NCBI GenBank assembly: GCA_946537565.1
Contig: CAMNFW010000004.1
Coordinates: 1 to 21,581 of the forward strand
DNA: 21,581 nucleotides
Direction: 5' to 3'
Source: an uncultured Ruminococcus sp.
GTDB lineage: Bacteria; Bacillota; Clostridia; Oscillospirales; Ruminococcaceae
Shown: piece after piece, positions 7,764 to 16,100 of the stretch
Layout: the number at the start of each line of letters is the position of its first letter
Position numbering within the stretch: position 1 is the stretch's first letter
The notes under the pieces: model-generated
Told to the model about the DNA's origin: nothing
Database searches by the model: none
The model's input: only the letters and a program-made list of their open reading frames with translations
Translations under genes and position numbers: made by a program

Positions 7764-8381
7764 ATGTCAAGAAAAGAAGAGATAATTTTTGCAGCGCTTG
7801 AACTTGCAGCGCAAAAAGGACTTAAGGCTGTCATGCTTTCACAGATCGCAGATAGAGTTGGCATAAAAAAACCTTCGATTTACAATCATTTTGCATCGAA
7901 GGAAGATTTGGTCAATGAGATGTACAGCTTTATCAGGGAGAAAGCCGGACAGCAGGCTCAGCCTGTATCAGGACTTGAACTCATGTACAAGGAGAAAAGT
8001 CTGAAAGAGATATTGCTTATCAGCTTTAAAGAGTATGTCAGATTCATCACAGATGAAAATATGCTGAAATTCCTGAAGGTTTTATACTCGGAAAGAAGCA
8101 CCTCACCGGCAGCTGCACAGATAATGCTGGAGGAGACTGAGCGTATGCTTGCGGCAATAAGGAATATGTTTTACGCTTTGACAGTGCATGGAAAGATGAG
8201 GAATGAGGAAGTTGACACAGCAGCGCTGTCATATGCGATGACGATACATTCACTTGTTGACAGGCGGATGGACATGATGACCGCCGGCAGGTGTGAGATC
8301 GGAGAGCTGCTAAAAATACCGGAGGAAATATACGAATACATATGCTGGTTCAGCATGAAAATGGGGGCTGATGAAGTATGA
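7764..8381 (+). CDS. TetR/AcrR family transcriptional regulator
   Basis: This 205-residue regulator has a TetR N-terminal DNA-binding domain. Residues 1-20 form the first helix, and the helix-turn-helix follows as SQIADRVGIKKPSIYNHF, leading into ASKEDLVNEMY, all typical of the family. The C-terminal ligand domain is not diagnostic. It is translated from ATG 7764 behind GAGGAG (7749-7754); ATG 7760 is out of frame. The stop overlaps the start of the DUF998 gene as ATGA, so the regulator and the membrane protein are coupled. The strong promoter with a central palindrome upstream suggests that it represses its own operon. The effector is unknown. Confidence 0.92.
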   Translation: MSRKEEIIFAALELAAQKGLKAVMLSQIADRVGIKKPSIYNHFASKEDLVNEMYSFIREKAGQQAQPVSGLELMYKEKSLKEILLISFKEYVRFITDENMLKFLKVLYSERSTSPAAAQIMLEETERMLAAIRNMFYALTVHGKMRNEEVDTAALSYAMTIHSLVDRRMDMMTAGRCEIGELLKIPEEIYEYICWFSMKMGADEV

Positions 8382-9007
8382 ATAAAAAGCTTATAAACTG
8401 GCTGGGACTGACGGGAGTGATATCGCTGATATCATATATCTGTGCGGTGATATTTTCGCCATTGGCATATCCGGGATATGACTGGTTCTCGCAGGCGGTG
8501 AGTGATCTTTCAGCGGAATCATCGCCGTCGAGAACGCTGTGGAATCAGCTGGCTGCATTGCATGAAGTATGCAGCGTAGTGAATGTGATGTGTGTGTCGG
8601 TGTATGTATCGGAGAAGAAAGCAGGAACTAAGCTGTTTCGTGCAGGAATATATCTATTCACCGCAATGAACTGGATATCGAATGTGGGATATAAAATGTT
8701 CCCGTTGAAAGACAGCGGAGCGGAAATTACAGATTTTCAGGAAAAGATGCACATAGTTGTAACAGCAGCAGTAGTGCTGCTTTCGGTGGTATCATTGATA
8801 ATGCTGATAATAGCAGGATTCAGGGAAAAAAGCTTAAGACCGGCAGGAGCTTTAGCGTGTGCGGCATTGCTGATGATGTTCACAGGAGCGGTCGGACAGG
8901 GGATAGTGCCGAAGGAATACTTTGGAATAATGGAGCGTATCAGTTTATTTTCGGCGGTTGGATACAACTGCGTACTGGGAATATATTTATTCACCGCAAA
9001 GGAATAA
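8378..9007 (+). CDS. DUF998 family integral membrane protein
   Basis: This 209-residue membrane protein has about six hydrophobic helices. The first begins at NWLGLTGVISLISYICAV, and the loop after it reads PGYDWFSQAVSDLSAESSP, a DUF998 signature (the Y-x-x-x-x-x-x-VSDL-type motif). A later loop with NVGYKMFPL and the FQEKMH helix also fits. DUF998 proteins have no established biochemical role. Here the gene is directly coupled to a TetR regulator, so it is probably induced by whatever compound that regulator senses, perhaps a membrane-active one. That link is inferred from context. A shared terminator follows. Confidence 0.85.
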   Translation: MNKKLINWLGLTGVISLISYICAVIFSPLAYPGYDWFSQAVSDLSAESSPSRTLWNQLAALHEVCSVVNVMCVSVYVSEKKAGTKLFRAGIYLFTAMNWISNVGYKMFPLKDSGAEITDFQEKMHIVVTAAVVLLSVVSLIMLIIAGFREKSLRPAGALACAALLMMFTGAVGQGIVPKEYFGIMERISLFSAVGYNCVLGIYLFTAKE

Positions 9008-9009
9008 AG

Positions 9010-9048
9010 AAAATGCAGAGCTTTTGACAGTCATTAGCTCTGCATTTT
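9010..9048. terminator. Bidirectional terminator between convergent genes
   Basis: A 13-bp perfect stem (AAAATGCAGAGCT at 9010-9022, AGCTCTGCATTTT at 9036-9048) with a T run on the plus strand and an A run at the start that reads as T on the minus strand. It serves both the DUF998 gene and the ABC transporter ATPase gene that converge here. Confidence 0.92.
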
Positions 9049-9053
9049 TATTA

Positions 9054-9815
9054 TCAGTTATTGAAACGCTGGAGAAACTGTTTAACACGGTCAGAAGCGG
9101 AATCGCCGAAGAGCTGTTCAGGAGCGCCCTGTTCAACGATATATCCGCCTTCCATAAACACGACCTTGTCAGCAACATCACGGGCGAAAGCCATTTCATG
9201 AGTAACGATGACCATAGTCATACCCTCAGCAGCAAGCTCTTTAATAACCTTAAGAATCTCACCGGTAAGCTCCGGGTCGAGAGCAGAAGTAGGCTCATCG
9301 AAGAATAAAATTTCAGGGTTAAGCGCCAGGGCACGGGCAATTGACACACGCTGCTGCTGACCGCCTGAAAGCTCACAGGGATAAGATTTAGCTTTAGTTT
9401 CAAGCCCCATTTTTCTTAGCAGCTCCATAGCCTTAGCCTGAGCTTCCTGTTTATTTTTTTTGAGAACACACACAGGAGCCTCAGTGATATTTCTGAGAAC
9501 GGTCATATGAGGGAAGAGGTTGAAATTCTGAAAAACGAGACCGGTTTTTAGACGGATCTCACGGAGAGTTTTAGAGTCGGCGTAGACAGTTTTACCGCTG
9601 TCATTTTTCAAAAGCATATCGGTGCCGCAGACTTTGATCTCACCGCCGCCTGCTTTTTCCAGCTGATTAATACAGCGCAGGAGGGTAGATTTTCCGCTGC
9701 CGGAGGGACCGATAACAGCGACCACCTCACCTTTTTCGACGGTCATATTGATATCCTCAAGGACTTTAAGATTACCGAAACTTTTTGAAAGGTTTTTAAC
9801 TTCAAGCATAGCCAT
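9054..9815 (-). CDS. Polar amino acid ABC transporter ATP-binding protein (GlnQ/HisP type)
   Basis: This is the ATPase of an amino-acid ABC importer, 253 residues. Visible motifs are Walker A GPSGSGKST (36-44), the Q-loop in LVFQNFNLFPHMTVL, signature LSGGQQQRVSIARAL, Walker B ILFFDEPTSALDPE and the H-loop VTHEM. The NFNLFPHMTVL segment is characteristic of the polar amino acid subfamily. I chose the ATG at 9815 because AAGGAGG lies 7 bases upstream on the minus strand; a longer reading frame to 9914 runs into the permease gene. The permease stop codon overlaps this ribosome binding site, so the two are translated as a pair. Which amino acid is moved cannot be told. Confidence 0.93.
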   Translation of the reverse strand: MAMLEVKNLSKSFGNLKVLEDINMTVEKGEVVAVIGPSGSGKSTLLRCINQLEKAGGGEIKVCGTDMLLKNDSGKTVYADSKTLREIRLKTGLVFQNFNLFPHMTVLRNITEAPVCVLKKNKQEAQAKAMELLRKMGLETKAKSYPCELSGGQQQRVSIARALALNPEILFFDEPTSALDPELTGEILKVIKELAAEGMTMVIVTHEMAFARDVADKVVFMEGGYIVEQGAPEQLFGDSASDRVKQFLQRFNN

Positions 9816-9828
9816 AGTGTGATCCTCC

Positions 9829-10533
9829 TTATTTGTAGTAATCGAGCTTTTTCTCAATGAAGGAGAACAGCAGTGTGAGAACGGTAGCGAAAACGAAATA
9901 GAAAATACCGGCAATGAACAGCGGCATCAGCGAGGCATAAGTAGGTACCTGTTTTTTAGCGATGTACATTATTTCCATGTATGGGATAGCAGAAGCAAGG
10001 GAAGTGTCCTTGATAAGAGTGATGATCTCATTGGAGCTGGCAGGTACGACTCTTTTGACCACCTGCGGAAGAATTATCCGGAAGAAGGTTTGAAGCTTGC
10101 TGAAACCTAAAGAACCGGCAGCTTCATACTGTCCTTTGGGTATAGCTTCAATGCCGCCACGGAAGATCTCAGCGAAATAAGCAGCATAGTTGAGAACGAA
10201 TGCAATGAGCATCATGTTAAAGATGTAGCTGTCGCTGCGGATATCGACATTTTCAAGCAGGCTTCTGAGAAAACCAGGACACAGACTGCTTTGCAGTATA
10301 TATGGAACAGAATACTGAGCTACTATAAGCTGAAGCAGCAGAGGAGTTCCACGCATAATAAGAATGTACACATTTGTCAGCCATGAAACCGGCTTGAATC
10401 TGCACATTTTCAGGAGAGCCACGATCATTCCCAGTGGTATAGAATACAGGAGGGTGAAGCCGAAGATCTTAAGCGTCGGGACAGTATATCTTAGCATAAG
10501 ACCAAAAAGTGTAGTGATTTGTTCGCTTGTCAT
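9829..10533 (-). CDS. Polar amino acid ABC transporter permease (HisM/GlnP type)
   Basis: This 234-residue membrane permease belongs to the polar amino acid uptake family. It has several hydrophobic helices, the early RGTPLLLQL motif and the EAA loop seen as GQYEAAGSLGFSKLQTFFRIILPQ, which contacts the ATPase. A tail of KK-LDYYK closes it. The start ATG at 10533 follows AAGGAGA on the minus strand. It is the first gene of a two-gene operon with the ATPase 14 bases downstream. No gene for a solute-binding protein is present in the window, so the receptor must be encoded elsewhere or be shared with another system. Confidence 0.92.
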   Translation of the reverse strand: MTSEQITTLFGLMLRYTVPTLKIFGFTLLYSIPLGMIVALLKMCRFKPVSWLTNVYILIMRGTPLLLQLIVAQYSVPYILQSSLCPGFLRSLLENVDIRSDSYIFNMMLIAFVLNYAAYFAEIFRGGIEAIPKGQYEAAGSLGFSKLQTFFRIILPQVVKRVVPASSNEIITLIKDTSLASAIPYMEIMYIAKKQVPTYASLMPLFIAGIFYFVFATVLTLLFSFIEKKLDYYK

Positions 10534-10588
10534 AATAAAATCTCCTTAAAGATTTGTCTTTTATAATGAATCAGTCTTAAAGAATTTT

Positions 10589-10616
10589 ATGTGATAATGT
10601 ATCAGTGTGATAAAAT
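10589..10616. promoter_or_regulatory. Repeated TGTGATAA motif downstream of the ABC promoter
   Basis: The 8-mer TGTGATAA occurs twice within about 25 bases, with an inverted TGATA-N3-TATCA across the first copy. It lies between the -10 box and the permease start, in a position where a regulator or RNA element could act. Its identity is unknown. Confidence 0.35.
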
Positions 10617-10618
10617 AT

Positions 10619-10647
10619 ATTGTACCATAAAACGACAAAAAAATCAA
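10619..10647 (-). promoter_or_regulatory. Promoter of the amino acid ABC transporter operon
   Basis: On the minus strand TTGATT (10647-10642) and TACAAT (10624-10619) are spaced by 17 bases, about 85 bases before the permease start. Confidence 0.75.
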
Positions 10648-10710
10648 CCCTGAGTGTATAAAAAAGGTTAAAAAAAATCAGGCGTTCGATCGGTGCAGGA
10701 GTTTTCTTGT

Positions 10711-10806
10711 CAGTGGGCTTCATAATTTTTTCCTTTGTATTTCACTGTCAGTCCGCTGCAATAATTCTTCATGAGTCAATTGGCGGAGCAATAGCGGAAT
10801 GAAGCC
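10711..10806. other. Nested inverted repeats in the intergenic region before the signalling operon
   Basis: The contiguous right arm AGCGGAATGAAGCC (10793-10806) pairs with two separated left segments, GGCTTCAT (10716-10723) and TCCGCT (10752-10757). A further CAGTG/CACTG pair lies between them (near 10711-10748). The result would be a branched structure of about 95 bases, ending 10 bases before the -35 box of the signalling operon. No gene was found in 10650-10816. The structure could be a small RNA, a regulatory site or a remnant of a small repeat. Confidence 0.35.
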
Positions 10807-10816
10807 GGTAAACCCC

Positions 10817-10845
10817 TTGAAATCCATGGTTTGGTATGATATAAT
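10817..10845 (+). promoter_or_regulatory. Extended -10 promoter of the HD-GYP/hybrid kinase operon
   Basis: TTGAAA (10817-10822), a 17-base spacer and TATAAT (10840-10845), preceded by TG at 10837-10838 as an extended -10. It gives a 5' leader of about 150 bases before the first gene. Confidence 0.85.
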
Positions 10846-10881
10846 TAAAAGTGAGATGACCTGTAAATTGATCGTAGGATA

Positions 10882-10907
10882 TTAACATTTTTTGCGGAGA
10901 ATGTTAA
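10882..10907 (+). repeat. Hairpin in the leader of the signalling operon
   Basis: TTAACATT (10882-10889) and AATGTTAA (10900-10907) form a perfect 8-bp stem with a 10-base loop about 95 bases before the start codon. It may be an operator or an mRNA structure. The leader lacks recognisable cyclic-di-GMP riboswitch core motifs. Confidence 0.45.
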
Positions 10908-11000
10908 CAAATGGCTGGCTGACAGCAGAATGTATGAAATGAAACGGGCGATGAAGGCGGGCAGCTGAGAAGCACTGAAATTAGCCTTGGAGGATAGAGT

Positions 11001-13136
11001 ATGGAAAAATATATGCACAGATCAAATCGCAGCAGCAAGTTCAGGGCTCTGCTGGTAATGATCGCAACAGCAGTGAATGTACTGTTGTCTTACATATCAT
11101 ACCGGACGGGTCTGCCGGTATATCTTGATACGATAGGAACAATAGGAATGGCTGCGGCAGGGGGATTATTCCCCGGCATTATGACAGCCATAGCTACAAA
11201 TGCGGTATGTTCGCTGTTCAATGGGGATGCGGTATATTTTGGTATTGTCAATGGAATAATAGCGATATATGCAGCGTGGTTCGCAAGGAAAAATTCCTTT
11301 AATAAGATAGGAAATATAGTGGTATTTTCGATAATTGCAGGTCTGATAAGCGGAGGATTGAGCGCCGGGATACAATGGGGACTGCTTGGCGGACCGCAGA
11401 GTGAATTCATTCAGAGCTTTGTGGAATCAGAGGCGGAATCCACAGGAATACCAGAGTTTCCGCTGTTTGGATCAGTAAATATCCTGCTGAACATTATTGA
11501 CAAGGGATTTTCACTGATCCTTACGCTGATAATATTACATTTCGTGCCTTCGGATCTGCTGAAGGATATCCGAAACGGCGGCTGGCGGCAGAAACCTCTT
11601 ACTGCTGAAGAGATGAAGGCAATGGATTCATCAAGCGGTTTCAGCCGGTTTTCATTGAAGCGGAGACTGACACTGATGTTTCTGATGGTAGCGTTTTCGA
11701 TAGCGGTGATAGTAGGCTGGGCAGGAATAAGGCTGTATTTCCGGAACGCAAAACAGGAAAAAACAGAGAATGCGGTCAATGCTGCAAAATTTGCCGCAGA
11801 GGTCGTGGAACCGCTGAAGGTCAATGACTATATCAGCTACGGTGAAAAAGTGCCCGGCTACCAGGAAACAAAAAAGATGCTGAATAATATACGCACCAAT
11901 GCAGCCGGTGTTGAATATTTGTATGTGGTGCAGATCAGGGAAGACGGCTGCTATGTGGCATTTGATCTCGACACGGAGGATACTCCGGCATATTCAAACG
12001 GTGACAAAATAGAATTTGAAGAGGCGTTCAAGCCCTATCTTCCTGCACTTTTTGCCGGAGAGGAAATTCAGCCTATCGAAAGCGATGATATCACAGGCTG
12101 GGTGGTCACAGCTTACTATCCTATCAAGGATAAGGAAGGCAACTGCTACGCATATGCAGGAGCAGATGTATCACTGTCATATATGGCTGATTATATGGGA
12201 GAATTCACGCTGCGTGTAGTTCTTATATTTGCTGGATTTTTCTTATTGGTGCTGGCATACGCATTGTGGATAACAGGAATATATATGATATATCCTATAA
12301 ACAGCATGACATCAGCGGTGGAGAACTTTATAAGCTCCGGAACTGATCAGGAAGAACTGGACAATTCAGTGAGAATGCTCAGGTCGATAGATGTCCATAC
12401 GGGAGATGAGGTGGAAAGGCTTTATCATGCGGTCTGTGACATGGCATCGAGCCAGACGGAGCAGCTGAGGAATATCCGTCGTTTTTCCGAAAATACCGCT
12501 AAAATGCAGGACGGTCTTATAATCACAATGGCTGACCTGGTAGAAAACAGAGACTCGGATACCGGAGCCCATATCCAGAAAACTGCGGCATATGTAAAGA
12601 TCATAGTTGAGGGACTTAAGCGCAAGGGTTATTACGCTGAGAAGATAACTCCAAAATTCATGTCTGACGTAGTGCGAAGTGCGCCGCTGCATGATGTGGG
12701 AAAGATAAATATTCCTGACAGTGTACTTAATAAACCCGGAAAGCTCACTGATGAGGAATATGAGATAATCAAGACCCATACCATTGCCGGAAAGCTTATA
12801 ATGGAGAAAGCTATAAGCACTGTTGAAGGTGAGAACTATCTGAAGGAAGCAAGAAATATGGCTGCCTATCATCATGAACGCTGGGACGGAAAGGGTTATC
12901 CGGAAGGGCTTCACGGTGAGGTGATACCATTGTCGGCAAGAATAATGGCAGTAGCAGATGTATTTGATGCGCTGGCTTCGCCCCGTGTATACAAACCGGC
13001 ATTTCCGCTGGAAAAAGCACTGTCCATAATACAGGAGGGAGCCGGAAGTCAGTTTGACCCGAAATGTGTAGAGGTGTTTATGGAAGCGCTGCCGGAGGTC
13101 AGGGAGATACTGAAAAAATATCATCAGGATATTTAG
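11001..13136 (+). CDS. Membrane HD-GYP phosphodiesterase-like protein with Cache-type sensor region
   Basis: The 711-residue protein has an N-terminal block of about six membrane helices (about 13-190) that resembles the S-component fold of ECF transporters. A second membrane section follows: a helix at about 225-247, a Cache-like outside region (about 250-400) with VEYLYVVQI and YYPIKDKEG, and a helix at about 407-432. A HAMP-like linker, a coiled coil and a C-terminal HD-GYP domain complete it. The HD-GYP ligands are present: Glu and His in VENRDSDTGAH, His564-Asp565 in LHDVGK, His in KTHTIAG, His624-His625 and the HERWDGKGYP signature, and Asp in VADVFDAL. It probably hydrolyses cyclic-di-GMP under control of an outside ligand. 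GGAGG (10989-10993) sets the start. It is the first gene of a three-gene operon. Confidence 0.88.
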   Translation: MEKYMHRSNRSSKFRALLVMIATAVNVLLSYISYRTGLPVYLDTIGTIGMAAAGGLFPGIMTAIATNAVCSLFNGDAVYFGIVNGIIAIYAAWFARKNSFNKIGNIVVFSIIAGLISGGLSAGIQWGLLGGPQSEFIQSFVESEAESTGIPEFPLFGSVNILLNIIDKGFSLILTLIILHFVPSDLLKDIRNGGWRQKPLTAEEMKAMDSSSGFSRFSLKRRLTLMFLMVAFSIAVIVGWAGIRLYFRNAKQEKTENAVNAAKFAAEVVEPLKVNDYISYGEKVPGYQETKKMLNNIRTNAAGVEYLYVVQIREDGCYVAFDLDTEDTPAYSNGDKIEFEEAFKPYLPALFAGEEIQPIESDDITGWVVTAYYPIKDKEGNCYAYAGADVSLSYMADYMGEFTLRVVLIFAGFFLLVLAYALWITGIYMIYPINSMTSAVENFISSGTDQEELDNSVRMLRSIDVHTGDEVERLYHAVCDMASSQTEQLRNIRRFSENTAKMQDGLIITMADLVENRDSDTGAHIQKTAAYVKIIVEGLKRKGYYAEKITPKFMSDVVRSAPLHDVGKINIPDSVLNKPGKLTDEEYEIIKTHTIAGKLIMEKAISTVEGENYLKEARNMAAYHHERWDGKGYPEGLHGEVIPLSARIMAVADVFDALASPRVYKPAFPLEKALSIIQEGAGSQFDPKCVEVFMEALPEVREILKKYHQDI

Positions 13137-13149
13137 GAGGTCGTTGGAA

Positions 13150-16100
13150 ATGTTGAAAAATCGAAAAAAACGTTATGCAGCGGCTTTTATGGCATCGGTG
13201 ATATGTTTGCTGCAAACAGCAGGCTCTGCATCAGCATCGGCTGAAAAAAATACCAATTACAGCTCATTCGGCGGCGGTTATGCAGTTACCCATCAGCTTT
13301 CAGATGTGGGATATACAACGGAAGTATATGACGCTTCAAATGGACTGCCGACTTCTGATGCAATGTTTCTTCTCAGTTCAGAAAACGGAAGAATGTGGAT
13401 AGGCGGATACAGCGGAGTTATCTGTTATGACGGCTCTTCATTTGAAAGACTTGAAACGTCCGGCGGACTTACCAGTGCCAGAGGTTTTTTTGAGGACAGC
13501 AAAGGCAGGATATGGGTAGGCACCAATGATAACGGTGTTGTGGTCATAGACGGTCAGAAGAGAGTTCACCTGACTTATAAAGATGGATTGCCCTCATCAT
13601 CAATACGAATATTTGCTGAGGATAATGACGGCAACGTTTTCATCGGCACGACCTCCGGCATCTGTTATGCAGATGAAGAGCTTGAAATACATGATACATA
13701 CGGTGAAAACCTGTCCGAAGAGCGGATACTGAGGCTTGATTCTGATACCTCTGGAAAAATATACGGTCAGACAGCCAGCGGAGTGATCTTCTGCATTGAC
13801 AGCTGTGAGATAAAGAAAAAGTATTCAAGCGCTGACTTCGGAACCGAAAAAATCACAACTATAATGTGTGACACTGAAAATGAGGGAAATGTATATGTCG
13901 GCACTGAGGACGGCTGTGTTTATTATGGAAAATTCGGAGACAATGCTGCGGATATGGAGTGCATAAGCATTCCTGAGCTGGGCGGAGAAGTGCATTGGCT
14001 GAGCTGTGACTGCGGAGCGGTTTGGGTATCCTCAACAAGTGCAGTGGGATATCTTGATAAGGAGCAGGAATTTCATCTGCTGGACGGACTGCCGATAAGC
14101 AGCGGAATCGAGATGACCACAGCGGATTATCAGGGCAATCTCTGGATAGCATCGTCTACTCAGGGAGTTATGAAGCTGGTGACCAGCATTTTCATGGACG
14201 TTACCGGTGAAGCCGGAATGGAAGCAGAGGTAGCTGATGCAGTATGTCTTTATCATGATGATATTTATATCGGCACTGACAATGGTCTTAGGATAATAAA
14301 TTCAGAGGGTGAGGCAGAAGAAAATGAGCTGACGGAATATATAGGCAATTCAAGGATACGGTGTATTACAGAAGATGCCGGCGGAAACCTCTGGATAGCC
14401 TCATATACAAATGAAACCGGTCTTATCTGTTATACAGAAGATTCAGAGATAAAGACTTACACTGTTGAAGACGGTATGCCTGACAACCAGATACGCTGCG
14501 TGAAGAATACCTCTGACGGCGGAGTGATAGTTGGAACAAACGGCGGTCTGGCGGTGATAAAAAACGGAAAGATCGTCCGCACAGTCGGAAAAGAAGACGG
14601 CATAGGCAATACCGTTTTTCTTACTGTCGAAGAAGATGAAGACGGAAATTATCTGGCTGGCACAGACGGTGACGGAATTTATGTTATCAGCAGCAGCGGA
14701 GTGCGGCATATCGGCAGAGATGACGGACTGACAAGTGAAGTCATAATGCGTATAATCAGGGACGATGAGAGGGGAGTTTACTGGCTTGTCACCTCTAATT
14801 CAATTGAGTATATGAAGGACGGAAAGATCACACAGGTGACTTCATTCCCTTATAACAATAATTATGATATTTATTTTGACAGTCATGATAACGCATGGAT
14901 ACTGTCTTCCTACGGAATTTACACTTTAGACGCTGACGACCTGCTGAACAACAGTGTAACAGACTACGATCTCTTTACAGTTTCAAGCGGACTGCCGTAT
15001 GCGATAACTTCCAATTCCCACAGCGCCCTCGACAGTAACGGAGAACTGTATATTCCGGGAAGATACGGTGTAGTGAAAGTTAATATTGATAAATATGAAG
15101 CGGAAGATCCGCAGTTTCTGACAGATGTAAGAGCCGTATACTGTGATGATGAGAGGATATATCCTGATGCTGAAAATATTTATAGAATACCGGCTTCCCG
15201 TGGACGAGTGAGCATATCCGCATCTGTAATGGATTATACTATGCTGGATCCCTTTGTGCATATCTGGCTGGAGGGAGCATCTGATGAAGGCATAACAGTA
15301 CAGAATAGCAAGCTGTCTGCGCTGGAATATACAGATCTTCCATATGGTGAATACAAGCTGCATATACAGATAGTAAACGGCGAAAGCGGAACGCTATTTC
15401 AGGATGATGTTTTCAATATCAGCAAGGCAGCAAGACTGGGTGAGCTGGTAATAATCAAGGTAATGCTGGCGGTGCTGCTTGTATTGCTGGCAGGATATAT
15501 AGTATGGCGTGTAATGCGTCAGACGGTAATTGCAAGGCAGTATGACGAGGTGCGTAAGGCGAAAGAGGAAGCTGAACGGGCTAACTCTGCAAAATCACGC
15601 TTTCTTGCAAATATCTCCCACGAGATACGCACACCTATAAATACTATCATGGGAATGAATGAGATGTCGATGCGTGAAGATGCAACAGGAGTACCGCAGG
15701 GATATTTCATGTCGATGATGAACTATGCCTTTGATATCAGGAATGCGTCGGAATCACTGCTTGGACTTATCAATGATCTGCTTGATATATCAAAGATCGA
15801 ATCCGGAAAAATGCACCTGGTGGAGCAGGAATATGATATACAGGATATGCTGCGGTCTGTGATCTCAATGATAAGGATCAGGAGCAAGGAAAAGGGACTG
15901 ACATTTGATGTTTCGGTGGAAGAGATACTGCCCCGGCGTTTTTACGGTGATCAAGGAAAGATAAAGCAGATTATCCTGAACTTCCTGACCAATGCGGTGA
16001 AGTATACAAATACCGGCGGAATCGTACTGAGCGTATCAATGGACGAAAGAAGCGGAGATACAGCCTATCTGCGGTATTCAGTGAAGGATACGGGAATGGG

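Noticed and set aside
9816..9914. Longer start of the ABC ATPase up to 9914
   Set aside because: The extra residues overlap the permease coding end and are not ATPase-like. The AAGGAGG site supports 9815.
10846..11000. Cyclic-di-GMP riboswitch before the HD-GYP operon
   Set aside because: The leader length fits, but the conserved core elements of GEMM-type riboswitches are not visible.
13144..13149. TTG start for the hybrid kinase
   Set aside because: Only 3 bases separate it from the AGGAGG site, too close for good initiation. ATG 13150 fits.
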